DNA of 64,000 nucleotides, taken from contig CM040087.1 in assembly GCA_022496805.1 (NCBI GenBank), positions 6,956,001-7,020,000 on the forward strand, given 5' to 3'. The number at the start of each line of letters is the position of its first letter. Position 1 is the first letter of the stretch. Below, piece by piece: positions 22,288-34,199 of the stretch. Both the position numbers and the translations under genes were made by a program. The DNA is from Pohlia nutans. Taxonomy: Eukaryota > Streptophyta > Bryopsida > Bryales > Mniaceae. Under the pieces are notes generated by a model. That model did not search any database, was not told where the DNA came from, and was given only the letters and a program-made list of their open reading frames with translations.

Positions 22288-23402
22288 CGCGTGTACCGTT
22301 AAGAAACTGAAGCAGATGCTGTTGCACGAGACCGCCCGCCGCTACTCAGCCGAGCCACATGCAGCACGCTCGGAGCAATGGATCGCTGCAATTGCTGTTT
22401 ATGTCTCTTCCGCGTGGTAGGACAGTACTCTCCCAAGAGCCCGACCGACCCCAGGTAGAAGCAGCCGGCTTCAGACATAAAAGAGTGTGCCGCCACCTTG
22501 CTGCCCTCTTCTTCCTCCCAGCCAACTCCCCAACCAACTCCTCCGGAACACCCGCAAAACCTCTCGCGCTCTCACCTCAACCTTCAACCCCACAAGAAAA
22601 ACACACATCAATTTCCCGCACATCAAATTCCCTAACATCCACTACTAAAAAAATTAACCTAAACTCGACGTCCTCCAACACAGTCACCGCGACCACTTTT
22701 AGATCCGATTCCATCCACTCATCAAACCCTAAATAGACCACACACTCAAATACCTCGAAATTCAGACTCAATTGAACTCAACCGGCACATATGTCCTCCA
22801 AAGCCCTCGTATCTCAAATCTCCGTATTCAAAACTAAAAAAGAACAGGAAACTCAAATTTCTGACTCAGATCGGACCAAATCTAACTCGAATCCCGAGAT
22901 TCCGAGACGGAACTCACCTGAAATCCAATGAGACACTGGAGCGCTCCTGTGAAACGACTGGAAGCGTGGAAAAACTCGGGGAAACGATGCGACGAAGCGC
23001 ACACCACATGTGCGTCTTCAGAAAATCCTCGGCCGCGAAGACGATTCCAACGACGCGCGACCAGCAGCTCAAAAATCGAAAGCGCAAAAACGAACTAATC
23101 AAAAACCGTGATGAACCCAGACAGCTAGTCCAGCGAAAGAGCAGCCAGCGAAGAATGGAGTGAAAGAGAAAATGGGGTGAAAGATAAAAGGCGAGCAAAT
23201 GGCGAGATTGGGATAGCACAAGGCAACTGAACGGACATCCACTTCCAGGGAGAAGGAGCGCAAGACAATGGCAGTGAGAGCTCTAGGGTTTCCTCTTGGG
23301 AAGGAGCCCACCCAAGAACACGTCGCGGGCAGCCCTGAACTGCCGCTCGGGCAGGGGCAGTCTGGCCGGGCAGGGATAACGGGCTGCCCGACCGGCCGCC
23401 TG
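22288..23402 (-). promoter_or_regulatory. Promoter and leader of eIF5 copy B
   Basis: Inverse counterpart of 587-1726. The donor after ATTTCAG (near 22918) and the acceptor GCTTCAG before the start are kept. GGGCAG/CTGCCC repeats at 23330-23400 correspond to those of copy A but differ in detail. Upstream of 23402 the sequence is unlike that of copy A, so distal control may differ. Confidence 0.45.
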
Positions 23403-24361
23403 AAATTGTTCCTGGGAATTTTCTGGCTATCAAAAGGGGATGATAAATATGTTGTTTGCCTTGGTTATATGTTAGCTCTTTGAAAGCTTCAATGCCTTGT
23501 TATGCCTTTAGAGCTCTTGAAAAACGTACACTTGCAAGTGTTATTTGTCGAGTGTTTGAAGGTATAAGTGAATGTATGTTGTAAATTTTTCTTTTATATG
23601 TAACATTTTAAGATAAATTAAAAGGCTGAAAGTAAAAGAAAAATGGCTAGGTTTAAATCATCACATCTATTCAATTCATATATAAATTATATGTATTATA
23701 TGTTAAAGTAAAATACTAAAAGGAAACATGAATTTTGTGTGGAATTGTCTTGGTGATCACACACATGCATATCTACAGCAAAAAAACACCCACGTTCAAT
23801 AAATATGTAAGATCATATACACTGATATCTAAATTTTGTATTATTACTTAACAATCTCAAACGGTAACCACTATATGTAAAAATAAATATAATTTTAGAA
23901 AAAAAATCAATTGTCATAGAAGCAAATCAATTGATTTGCCCATATCTTGAATTTTTGTTATAGGCACTTTTAAGATTGTCATTGATAATTATTTCCTATA
24001 GACAATATAGTCAATAATTTAGATGTTATTATGTTTCCATATTGTTTTTGATTGTTTATTATTGTTGTTTTGTGAAGCATTCACATGCAATTTATGTTAT
24101 ATTTTGAATATTTAAGTCTTTTTATATGTTTGGGCAGTTGCAAAGTATGGTGCTCCAATTTATGCACCAAAAGATTGAGCACATAACGCGCAAGATGCAT
24201 TATTTTCTCCCAAATCTCTCTTTTTCATAACATGTTAAACCTTAGGGTTGATAATTTCAACTATCTGTTTTTTGAAAAAATGGTGTGATTGATGTATAAA
24301 AAAATAAGTAGATACATTAAAGGCTTTACGTTAAAAAACATGAAGTTCTAATAGTATTATT
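23403..24361. other. AT-rich intergenic DNA
   Basis: No open reading frame of note, RNA gene or intact element is seen. Confidence 0.4.
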
Positions 24362-24365
24362 TTAA

Positions 24366-24556
24366 CCCTTAAGCGTCCAAAGAGCCCCGTCGGACCATTT
24401 TGATCGTTTTGAAGTCATACGCAAATTTCCACCTAGTTTCTAGTTTTCAAATGAAAATGGTCCCAACTAAGAAAAATGTAGGAGTTGTCTTCTACTTTCT
24501 AGTCCAATTTATAGTTCTTCAAAATTGTTGAAGCTGCATGTTTCACAACACTTTAA
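24366..24556. mobile_element. Incomplete TTAA element
   Basis: TTAA (24362-24365) is followed by CCCTTAAGCGTCCAAAGAGC, which looks like a left end with a CGGACCATTTTGATCG-type hairpin arm. No matching right end is found before family B copy 3 begins at 24557, so it is probably truncated. Confidence 0.4.
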
Positions 24557-25096
24557 CTCTTTAACGTCCCAATTCAATACTATTTTCAAAGATTTGTTAT
24601 AAAATGTTTAATGAAAATAAAAAACAGAATTGATGTTTACAACAAAGTTGTAAATTTCAATGTGAAGATCACATTTGTATGGTTGGATTCATTGTATTTT
24701 TTATTAGTAATTATTTAATAATTTTGCAAATTTTCTCTTAAAATTCAATTAAATATCCCAAAGTAACACTAAAATTTAAAAAATATTGTAATGAAATTGG
24801 AATAACATGCACTACAATATGTTATGGTTTCCATTATTTGGTTCTACTTATTTTGAAAATTCATGTTAAAGGTCTCACTTTTTGAACTAAGTATGAAACT
24901 TAACATAAACCAAATGTGAAGTTTGAAGAAAATCATAGTTGTATTTTATTTTGAAGATCCGTATCGTACAAATGATAGTCAATTGGCACAAGAATCAAGA
25001 TAAATTTGAATGGATGAAAAATTGTATATGATGTAGTGTTGAAAAGGGTTGCAATTTGTTCGTCGTCCATTATATAGGCAGAGTCACGTCAAAGGG
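24557..25096 (+). mobile_element. TTAA element, family B, copy 3 (540 bp)
   Basis: It starts CTCTTTAACGTCCCAATTC after TTAA (24553-24556) and ends GTCACGTCAAAGGG before TTAA (25097-25100). It has exactly the length of copies 1 and 2 but is more diverged; the right hairpin has decayed. The right TTAA is shared with the next element (25101). Confidence 0.75.
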
Positions 25097-25118
25097 TTAA
25101 CCCATAAAGGACCTTAAC

Positions 25119-26668
25119 ATCAGGAATTTCGGACCCCACTGATTCTGCACGATTTCAGTGCGATTTCTGATATTTCAAGGGTTTGTACAGTTTTCGCACT
25201 GATTCCGCATCGTTGCGTCATTCATCGCAACTACACTGATATGACACGATGTTCATACAAGCAAATATAGTACTGATTCGATACGATTTATACATCTATT
25301 GAAAACGTATGAATTCAGCACTCTTTATAGTCGTCAAATGTCGTGTTTTAATCGTCTTTAAAACTACACTGATTTAGTGCGTTTTTCGTGCGACATCATC
25401 TTTTCCATATCTAGATTTTATTTTCTTTCTATATCTAAATTTGATCAAAATAATATTATTAAAAAATATATAATAAAATATTAAAATAATATAAAATTAT
25501 TATTTTCCTCGCTACCCACTCTAACTACACGGAAATTGCCCGAACCCGCGGTGGGGCCCACCATGGCTTCCCAAGCTCTATCGCCGACGGCGGGGTTTGA
25601 ACCCACGACCTCCCGATTGTAAACCAAGCTCCAAACCACCAAATCACCACAAACTCTCGATGCATAGAATGGAACTCTTTTGGTAATTATAAAAGAATGA
25701 AACCATTGGCAATTTTTTGCCATGTGTATATAATTCTTTTTTCAATTTTTTTTTTGCACTACAACGTGCAGGGCTTTTCCTACATCTACAAAAAAATTCA
25801 GAATATTTTGAGTTTTTTTTTATTTGGCCAAAATTGTGATGGCAGATCATGGCTGTAAGCTGTTTTCTTTTTCAGCAGACTTTGAATGCTTTTAACTATG
25901 TGAAAAAAACTTTTTTTCCAAATTTTTTTAGCACTAGATTATGCAGGACTTTTTCTACATTTAGGATTTTTTTCATAATATTTTTAATTTTTTAATTTTT
26001 TGCCAAAATCGTGGTAGTTGTGAGCTTTTTTTTTTTGCTCCTATGATGAAAAGTACAATGATAACCAATAATACCGAATTTGAATTCTAAAAATATAAAA
26101 TGTTATTTCTTTGAAATTTTAATGTGTATTGCTTCTAAACTCTATAAATGTAGATCTAAAAATGTTTTGGGAAATTAAACCGTAAGTATAATTTAAATAA
26201 TATTCTTGGAATATTCCAACATATTTCCAAAATAATGTAAAATATTTTGAAAGATTCCAAAATATTCCAAAATATTCCAAAAAAAATATTAAAATATTGT
26301 ACATGGATGTCGTACGAAAATAATTTGCATTATAATAGGTACTGAAATCGCACGAATATAGTAAAAGGCATTAATATGATACGTATACGATACTTAATCC
26401 GCATTAACTAAAACCGCATGTTATCCGTGTCTTATTAGCCATGTAATGTAGATACACGATTAACGCACGGATTCCGTCAAGCACGACTTTCGTGCGGAAA
26501 CAACACTTTTGTCATAATCATTGAAAAGACACTGCATCGACATCTTAGTGATGCATGTCACTTCCGTACCATAACAAGACTTCTAAATGCACGTATGACG
26601 TGCGGAATCAGTGTTTAACGATAAACGCACTGAAATCGTGCAGAATTAGTGGGGTCTGAAATTCCTGA
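25119..26668. mobile_element. Nested element with long terminal inverted repeats
   Basis: The left end CATCAGGAATTTCGGACCCC continues as CACTGATTCTGCACGATTTC. The right end, read from the other strand, begins CATCAGGAATTTCAGACCCC and continues CACTAATTCTGCACGATTTC, about 45 bp of near-perfect inverted repeat. No target duplication is clear, and part of the repeat may be family D sequence. The inside has many CACTGATTTAGTGCG-like subrepeats and a tRNA-like SINE. Superfamily not determined; a Mutator-like foldback element is possible. Confidence 0.5.
25495..25650 (-). mobile_element. tRNA-derived SINE
   Basis: Minus strand carries a TGGTGATTTGGTGG A-box-like stretch followed about 30 bp later by GTCGTGGGTTCAAACCC, a good pol III B box, then a non-tRNA GC-rich body ending in an AT-rich tail near 25490. 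It does not fold into a complete tRNA, so it is a SINE and not a tRNA gene. No target-site duplication was identified. Confidence 0.55.
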
Positions 26669-26890
26669 TGAAGTCCACGAGGTGGCTCGTGTTTATTTCA
26701 GTAATTTTGAGCAAGTTTTATGTAGATTGTTTTTGGTTGATTTTTTCTTAAAAAAATATTCAACATATGTAATATTCTTCATTTATTCCAGTGATATCAA
26801 ATCTACTCCCATTCAAATTATAATTTTCACAATATGATCGTTTAGACTTGTCATTTTAAAACCATGAATCGTTGGTCCTTTAGGGGTAAA

Positions 26891-27116
26891 CCCCCAAAAT
26901 ATCCCATAGGAATAGTATATACGTTGTCGTATAATTGGGATTTTCTACCAACACAAACCTTTAAAATTAGGATCTCAATAGCTCTCTAGAACCGCATTGA
27001 TCTATATTTTAACTTCTCTTTTGACCTCAAACCCATTAAAGGTGTGGATTCGTCCAAATATAATCAAAATACAACGTATTCTATTGGCCGCAAAGGCACG
27101 TTCAAACGTTTAGGGG
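26891..27116 (+). mobile_element. TTAA element, family E, copy 1 (226 bp)
   Basis: It starts CCCCCAAAATATCCC after TAAA (26887-26890), which it shares with family D copy 3, and ends TCAAACGTTTAGGGG before TTAA (27117-27120). It is the uninterrupted reference for copy 3 (18738) and the inverse of copy 2 (9416). Confidence 0.7.
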
Positions 27117-27473
27117 TTAAAGCTCAAAGCTCTAAAATTCCAACATACATTGCGGAAAATGTTTTTTCAATTGAATTTCTTTTTATGCAAGCTTGACAAC
27201 TACATGTTGTTGTTCATTACTATTATTTACATTTCTTCTAAAGAATTCATACTATTTTGCACATTTTTGTAATTACTATGGCTATTATATGATAAATACT
27301 TTGAAAAATCTCACAATATTCATTTTTATTCAAATTATTATGAAAAAATCAATGTAAATAGATTTTAAAATAAATTATGTGAGGAAAATACCAAAGAAGT
27401 ATAATACATTTTAAAATGTGAGAAATCGACGATGTTCAATCAGGTAAACGTAGTGTGGACGCTTTAAGGTTAA

Positions 27474-27668
27474 CCCCTGAAACGTCAAAGCAAGCCCCAC
27501 GGGCTTGTTTATGAGAGAATAATGGAGAAAAAAATGATTTTTCCCACCAAAATTGAAATGGATTCCTGCTTTGGAAAGGTTATGAAAAAAACTAGGCTAC
27601 ATTCCTCATTGTAGACGTTGGAGATGCTCTTTGGGTTGTCCTCCATGGACCCAGTTCACGTTTAAGGG
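27474..27668. mobile_element. Short TTAA element, 195 bp
   Basis: It starts CCCCTGAAACGTC after TTAA (27470-27473) and ends TTCACGTTTAAGGG before TTGA (27669-27672). Near the left end is the hairpin CAAGCCCCACGGGCTTG. Confidence 0.55.
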
Positions 27669-27674
27669 TTGAAC

Positions 27675-27680
27675 TGTGTG

Positions 27681-27723
<43 letters not shown>
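27675..27723. repeat. Compound microsatellite (TG)n(TA)n
   Basis: A TG run of eight units is followed, after TCTA, by about twenty TA units. Confidence 0.95.
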
Positions 27724-27728
<5 letters not shown>

Positions 27729-28050
27729 TAACAATTTAAAATTGACCCAAATCTTCTTTTATATGCTTAAAATGCCTAGATACAAAAAGATATCAATATT
27801 GAGTAAAATAAAATATTGATTTTTTTTTTTAAACTAAAAATTGAAAAAATTGCAAAAATTAGCACAATAAGTGAAATTCTACTTGTCCAAAAAGTTTGAA
27901 GTGTAAATTCCAAAAATAGCATTATTTACAAAAGAGTGCATTTGTCAAAAAACAATGTAGTGCGACTCCATCAAGAACATTACCTATGCATGAGGTTCTA
28001 TAATCTTGCAACTTATTTTTTTAGAATTGATCATTATATCAATATTTTAA

Positions 28051-28580
28051 CTCCTAGATGGCCGAACAACCGTTTTATGGTTGCTACCCTTATTTACGGG
28101 CTGTTCAAAATGAAAAAATATACAGTATAAACTTTTTCAAACAATAAATCAAGTCTATTGTCCAACACAGTTTGAATCATGTCAATTCAAGTTAAATTCC
28201 ATGGAGGATAAATTTTCAAAGACAAATACCTCAATATTGTCCTTTTGTTATATAATTTACTATTTGGGAAAAGTAATGATGTTCTTTGCTTTGAAAAAGT
28301 TATATTTTTAATTTTAGAATAATATGTCTAATTTTAACCAGTCTTACCAAAATTCTAATTTTAAAAATAAACGTTGTAATTTTGGTAAATACTAAATGGT
28401 AATTGCTTCTAAATTTATTAAATGAGTATCTAAAACATTTTTTGAAAGTTCGGCAATACAAAGAATTACTTAGCATTATACTTCTCATTATTTTTTATAA
28501 ACCAAACTTCATCAAAGTTGCAGAAGTAATATTATATATCACATTTACGTTTTGTCCTCACCCCCTCTGTCATTTAGGAG
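28051..28580 (-). mobile_element. TTAA element, family A, copy 4 (inverted)
   Basis: It starts CTCCTAGATGGCCG after TTAA (28047-28050) and ends CTCTGTCATTTAGGAG before TTAA (28581-28584). Read from the minus strand it begins like copies 3 and 5 (CTCCTAAATGACAGAGGG). 530 bp, no coding capacity. Confidence 0.65.
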
Positions 28581-28584
28581 TTAA

Positions 28585-30656
28585 GGTATGGATATTACCA
28601 ACTTTTTGTAGTCTTATAAATTTGTCTACATCCAATAATATTCTATATATATATATAGTTATAATTTCATGAATGTTGTGCATTTTTTTCTCCAGTATTG
28701 TAACAAGTAATGATGGCTCTTTATTTTGACATTTAAGTATTTAAAGCATAAATAGTAAGACCGATTTTTTCAATTATTAAATAGTAAAGAATCTCTCAAA
28801 ATATTTATACCATTGAGTCATTCTAAGCATTTTTCCTTTTTTTCATTGATATATAATTTGATTTGGTATACACAATACTCAATGATCATTGATTTGAGAA
28901 AGCGTGTTTTACTGACTTAATTTTAAAGGTTGGTTAAATGAAATGAGAAAATAGAAGTTCTAAAGGGAGGTGTAAAATTTAGACACATGTATAATTATTA
29001 TGGAAGAAGAGGGACAAAAGAGGAGCATGAAAATATAGAAATTAAAAATCTAAAGGAGCAAGCAAGTGATTAGAAAAGAATGACAACAAAGGCAATGAAA
29101 ACAATGGCTCTTTTATATAGGCTAAAATTGTTGAAAGGGTGTTCATGTTATAAAACATATAGAATTTTTTGGATTTTTTCCAAGGTATATGCAATAAGTT
29201 AAAAAAATAAATGATTTATAAAACTGATATGGTTTCTAACTATAGTCTTCACCTCTAGCCTTTAATTTCATTTATAATTGTTTAATTATTGGATTAAACA
29301 TCCTTTGCCCTAAAAACACAACAACAACAACAACAAAAAAATGAAGTAATTTTATTTTTTTGTGGAAGAATTGAGACCTCTGCCCTCCAAAATTTAATTC
29401 AATCTTCAAACTTTAATCCCCTTTAGTCTACAAACTCTTTTCAAAGTTTTGAAGGCGAATAAATATAATGAGAATAAATTTTAAAAATTAAATATAATGC
29501 AAAAAAATAAAACTAACTGATAAGTATAAGTGAAGGAATAAGAATGCCACACAAAGTACGAATAAAAGTTGTAAAAACAAAAAAAATGACCTTGTTATAT
29601 AAGAATCGAGTACATTTTTTTCTCAGTCTTATAACTTTAAAATTAATGTAATTTTTCCTTCGAGATTTTTTTAAGCTCTTTCAAGAAAGTGTTGAACAAA
29701 TTTCAAAGAACTTTGTGTTTCATTGTGAATCATGGTACTTTGCCACTTTCTTGAATCATTGCTTCTTTAACACATTTTGATTATTGAAATATTCAAAAAA
29801 CCTTCCCGTTGAAAAGCGGACTAAAAGTTGCTAAGACTTTATCAATCAACAAGAATATAATTGCAACGTGGTGTTCATATTAAACAAGAAAAAACAACTA
29901 AGTTAGAAAAGATACTAAGACTGCTTTAAGATGTATCACTTACCAATCTTGAAGTTGTGGAAAGTTCATTTAAGAGGTTATCCATAAATTAAAAAAATAA
30001 ATCAAAATCTCCTAATTTTTTTGTTGTAAGTGCATTTAGATACAAGATCCTAAATTGTAGAAAGGAAAATAATTCAAATTATTTTTTTAATGCATAGAAC
30101 ACTAAATAAGAGAAATCGAAAATTTGATTGTTGAATTGAACGTCGCTTACACCTATAAACAACAATAGCAATAGAAATTCAACAAAATGAATTTTTTATA
30201 GAAAAGTTGGAATTTCTTCCCTTTCAAAATCTACTTTGTCACTCAAAACCTCTCCATCACCTAACTTATTCTTCAAGCTTCCATTCCCTCATCTCAAACT
30301 CCAACCCTTTACTTAAACTGAACTTCAATTCCTTATTTGTAAGTTTGACTTGTCTTTTGTGTTTTTGTCACGTCCTCTATTTTCAAGAAGATATTTAAAA
30401 TGTCTCAAAGAATCTTAGGTTTCATAAGATTACAAGTCATTGTTTTTTTGTATTGTTGTTTTTCTTGACGCCACTCTACATAAAACACTATACTTTTATT
30501 AATGAAAAGTTTTTAAGTCACCTTGGTTCTCGCTTTCATTAGTGAAAATGTCAACACACTATAGACCAATCCCTTCCAAAGTGTCTTAGAGATTAAAATC
30601 AAACAACAAACAAGCAATAAACAAAAAGATGGAAAAAAATGTTGACGGTTTGGAAT
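28585..30656. other. AT-rich intergenic DNA
   Basis: Very AT-rich with A/T homopolymer runs. No gene or intact element supported. Confidence 0.45.
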
Positions 30657-31362
30657 TGATTTATTAGTTTGACTCGTATCAACAACCAATGCCCTTCAAG
30701 TCATTCATAGATTAGTTTGACTCATGTCAACCATCGGCCTTCAAGTCAATCAATGCCCTCCAAGTCATTGATAGATTAGCTTGACTAATGTCAGCCGTTG
30801 GCCTTCAAGTCAACCAATGCCCTTCAAGTCATTCATAGATTAGTTTAACTTGTATCAACCACCGACCTTCAAGTTAGCTAATGGCCATAAACTCAATGAT
30901 AGATTAGTTTAATTTATGTCAACCACTAGCCTTCAACTCATTGATGGATTAGTTTTACTCACCTAAGCCATCGTATCACCCTTCAAATAATTGATAGATT
31001 AGTTTAATGTGTAATAGCTAGCGTACCAACCTTCAAGTCATTAATAGATTGGTTTAACTTATATCAGCCAGCGTACCGGCCTTCGAGTCATCCATAGATC
31101 AATTTAACTTGTGCCAGCTACCTTACCGACCTTGAAATCATTGACAGATAGTTTAACTTGTGTCAACCACCGACCTTCAAGTTACTAATGAATTAGTTTA
31201 ACTTGTGTCAAACACCAACTTTCAACTCACTGATAGTCAGATTATTTTAAATCATGTCAGTCACCGTACTGGCCTTCAAGTCATTGATAGATTAGTTTGA
31301 CTCATGTTAGCCACTGTATCGGCCTTCAAGTCATTAATTGATTACTTTGACTTATGTTAACC
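30657..31362. repeat. Minisatellite, about 45-64-bp unit
   Basis: About a dozen imperfect copies of a unit like CATTGATAGATTAGTTTGAC followed by TCATGTCAACCACCG and CCTTCAAGT. Spacing between units is about 64 bp at the left and 44-50 bp toward the right. One isolated unit recurs at 31640-31700. All frames are broken by stops, so it is not a coding repeat. Confidence 0.8.
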
Positions 31363-33401
31363 ACCATACGACCCTAATCAAAAACAAAATAAAGAAACCT
31401 TCATTACAAATGGTTGAAAGTACGTTCAAGGCGTAATTAAAAAAAGTCGATAAAAACAAATTCTAGAACCTTCAACTTTCTCACTTGTTTTGAAATATAT
31501 TTTATACTAACTTATCCCTAAAATTTCATCCCTTCATCTTCAACTTTAACTTGTTTTTCAAACTTCCATTTCCTTCATTTAATTTTTTTTTCAAGCTTTC
31601 ATCATGCGTCTTCCTTCTTGTCTTCTTTTATTTTTTGGGCTTGAATAAATGATAGATTAGCTTGACTCATGTCATTTACCGACCTTCAAGTCATTGAAAG
31701 TCCATCTGAAGTTAGGTTATTAAATCATTAATAAAAAATGTAAATAAAAGGAATCAAACAAATTAAAACCCTTCCTTCAGATATTTGAAAATGCATTCAC
31801 CAAAGCTATATTAAGTACTACATGAAGTATATATCAACTTGATGTGTGGAATGACATTATGACATGTGTGGAACAATGTATTGCCATAATTACGTGGAAT
31901 GACGCATTGCCATATGTGGAATGACACAATGTGTAAAAGTGGGTGCATTTAAGTTAGGTGGTGGTTTAGGGTCATTCAAGCTCAGTTTGATTTACAATCA
32001 AATTGACAAAATATCCACTTTATTCAAAATGGTATTTTGGTCAACGTTTGATTATTATAATGATCTAAAAGTGAAGTGTTTTTGTTTTGATGGCACGACC
32101 TGACCCAAGATCATAATTTTGGGCATAATTCATACAACCATCATTGCATTTTACAAAAAGAATTGGCAAATTAGATTTCTGTTACTACTTTCTATATTTT
32201 AACATTTTCAAATTTAAGTAAATAAAATTGAGCACATCATAGTGCAATTATTAAATATGATGGATAACCTAAAAAATTTCACTCATTACTTGCAACTAAT
32301 GGTTTTCTTCTTCCAATTCCTAATTTTTCTAATTAGGTTAATTCTACCTACTCTCAATTCATATTAAGAGGTTTTCTAAACCTTCTTTCTATAGTGTGCT
32401 CTGTTGTTACGATTTACTATTGGTTGAAAGATGTCGTGTTAGCGTAAATCTATGCCATAATGATTTACTATGGTTGAAAGATGTCGTGTTACGGTAACTC
32501 TATGTTGTAATGATTAAACCCTTTAACATCCCATGCCTTTGTAGAACAGTCAAACTACACTTTTACACACATTTTAGCTTTCAAGATCATTTAAAATATT
32601 TTTTAAAATATTTTTCATGAATGAAAGTGTATGTTTCCTATTAGTCCTAAACTTTTCCAAATTTATTGATACAAAATGAACTTTTTACAAATTTTAGGTC
32701 AGATACTTCAAGAAATTCATATTATTGTAAAAAATCTTTTAAAAATATAAAATTCCTAAAACATGTGCAAGTGACAATGGAAAATCACATTATATATATT
32801 TTTGTAGAATTTTTCAATTTTAATTTTAAAATTCAAAAGATGAACATCCTATGCTATGTATTTCAAACCTTGAGCTACATAGCTTGGAATTGAAATAAAA
32901 TATTCAATACTTGAAATAAATGAGATCCAAAAAGTGAAGTGAAAACTAGACTCGATAAACTTTATTTTCTCAGATGAAAGCAATAACAAAACCCCCAAAG
33001 GCAAAATGCACTAGAGGTTCACCCCTAAACGTACGAGGGTGTCCTTGGAATTAACAATTTGAGAAAAACCATTATAAATTACTATTTAGAAGAATATTTA
33101 GGAATTGATATACAACTGAAAGTTTTAAATTTTGAATTTTAGATTCCATCCGTACAGTTTGATTCACTAATACTATCACCAATATTTAATTATAAAATTT
33201 GAAAGTTAAAATTAAAAATTCCTTCTAAATTTGATTGCAAACAAAATTCTAATATTTTAAAAGTAAGATTTGATAAAATGAGTTTGAAATGACATACAAT
33301 TAAATGTGGTGATTCTTTGAAACTTTTTTGTTTCTTAAACCTATGACCTCATTTTTTGCAAGGCCACTTTTGAGTTGCCCATCCAAGGAGGTCAAGGATG
33401 T
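31363..33401. other. Intergenic DNA with small duplications
   Basis: No gene supported. The segment 32000-32190 recurs in diverged form at 33905-34055 (TTTTACAAAAAGAA and TAGATTTC(T/C)GTTACTAC shared). At 31845-31935 a TGTGGAATGACA motif is repeated. A possible TTAA-type left end (CCCTTTAACATCC) lies at 32520 and another (CCCCTAAACGTACG) at 33022, without clear partners. Confidence 0.45.
32408..32516. repeat. Two-copy tandem duplication, about 55 bp
   Basis: The unit ACGATTTACTATTGGTTGAA continuing to AGATGTCGTGTTAGCG is repeated head to tail as TGATTTACTATGGTTGAA... AGATGTCGTGTTACGG. Confidence 0.8.
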
Positions 33402-33404
33402 TTA

Positions 33405-33701
33405 AAGCATCCCCACTCCTACACACTAGAGATGACTCGCTCAACTTATTCATTTACATTTGAAGAGCCCTTGCATTTACACTCCCCCACCCTTGGAGGC
33501 CCCTCAGACATCAAAAGTGCACATGAAATAATCAATGGACCAATCACAAGTAGAATGTGGGGATTTAGTCAACTAAATAGTGATTTGAAGGGTCATTTCT
33601 TGACACATCAGAATCCAGAGTCAAGAGGCATTTTGGAAGGGCCCTTGGCACTTTTCATTTACTTCTGAAGGGGCTCTGGGAAGGTTGCGGTGGAGCTGCT
33701 C
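33405..33701. mobile_element. PIF/Harbinger-like MITE, TTA target site
   Basis: The left end AAGCATCCCCACTCC and the right end, GAGCAGCTCCACCGC on the other strand, match partly and resemble the GAGCATCTCC ends of plant Harbinger MITEs. TTA lies on both sides (33402-33404, 33702-33704). It is richer in GC than its surroundings. Confidence 0.5.
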
Positions 33702-34199
33702 TTAAAAACCAAGGGTCATTCAAAATGATATTTGAACCAATGTTATGATTAAGGTAGGAGCACGCGATGTATTTAAATAAATGTTGAAAAAAATTTACGC
33801 ACAATAATCATTCTAAAATTTAAATAAACCATAAATAGCTTATCATTCAGGTCAACATACAATAAAAGCTCTATGATGTGCCTAGATTTACCTTTTAAAA
33901 TAACTACATGTCAACATTAGATAAAATGTTGGTTTCGGTACTCCTACCTTATTATGATCCACAAGTAAGGTCTTTTTGTTTTGGTCCCATGACCTTGACC
34001 CATTGCATTTTTACAAAAAGAACCAGCCACTTAGATTTCCGTTACTACAGTGGTACCCTGTACCCAGTAGCCAGAGTTTGTCACTTCTGAAATTGAAGTG
34101 CCTTGTAGCACAGAGATTATGGACACTGTCACATGGTACTCAGTACTCTCACGCACTTTCATCTACATCAATCAATGCCATGCAAGAGAAAAATAAGAA

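Larger units (their letters stand above)
20890..23402 (-). repeat. Inverted duplication, arm B (eIF5 locus 2)
   Basis: Inverse copy of 587-3122. It holds the coding region, leader intron and GC-rich promoter. It has several small indels against arm A in the leader and intron (for instance around 22640-22740), but the coding region is the same length. The outer edge is at CCGGCCGCCTG (23402). Confidence 0.85.
25101..26886 (+). mobile_element. TTAA element, family D, copy 3, with a 1.5-kb insertion
   Basis: It starts CCCATAAAGGACC directly after the TTAA shared with family B copy 3 and ends ATCGTTGGTCCTTTAGGGG before TAAA (26887-26890). The right part (26690-26886) aligns with family D copy 2 inside the SLX1 intron (TTCAGTAATTTTGAG, CAATATGAT, CCATGAATC). 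The middle is taken up by another element (about 25119-26668). Confidence 0.6.

Noticed and set aside
25481..25723. Minus-strand open frame with a VVGSNPAVG-like peptide
   Set aside because: This peptide arises from translating a tRNA-like B box; it is a SINE and not a protein gene.
27675..27723. TATATA run as a promoter
   Set aside because: It is a (TG)n(TA)n microsatellite with no gene in either direction nearby.
30657..31362. CRISPR-like array
   Set aside because: Units are imperfect, contiguous tandem copies without unique spacers, and the genome is eukaryotic.
33375..33668. 97-codon open frame at 33375
   Set aside because: It lies almost wholly within a Harbinger-like MITE with TTA duplications and has no protein motif.
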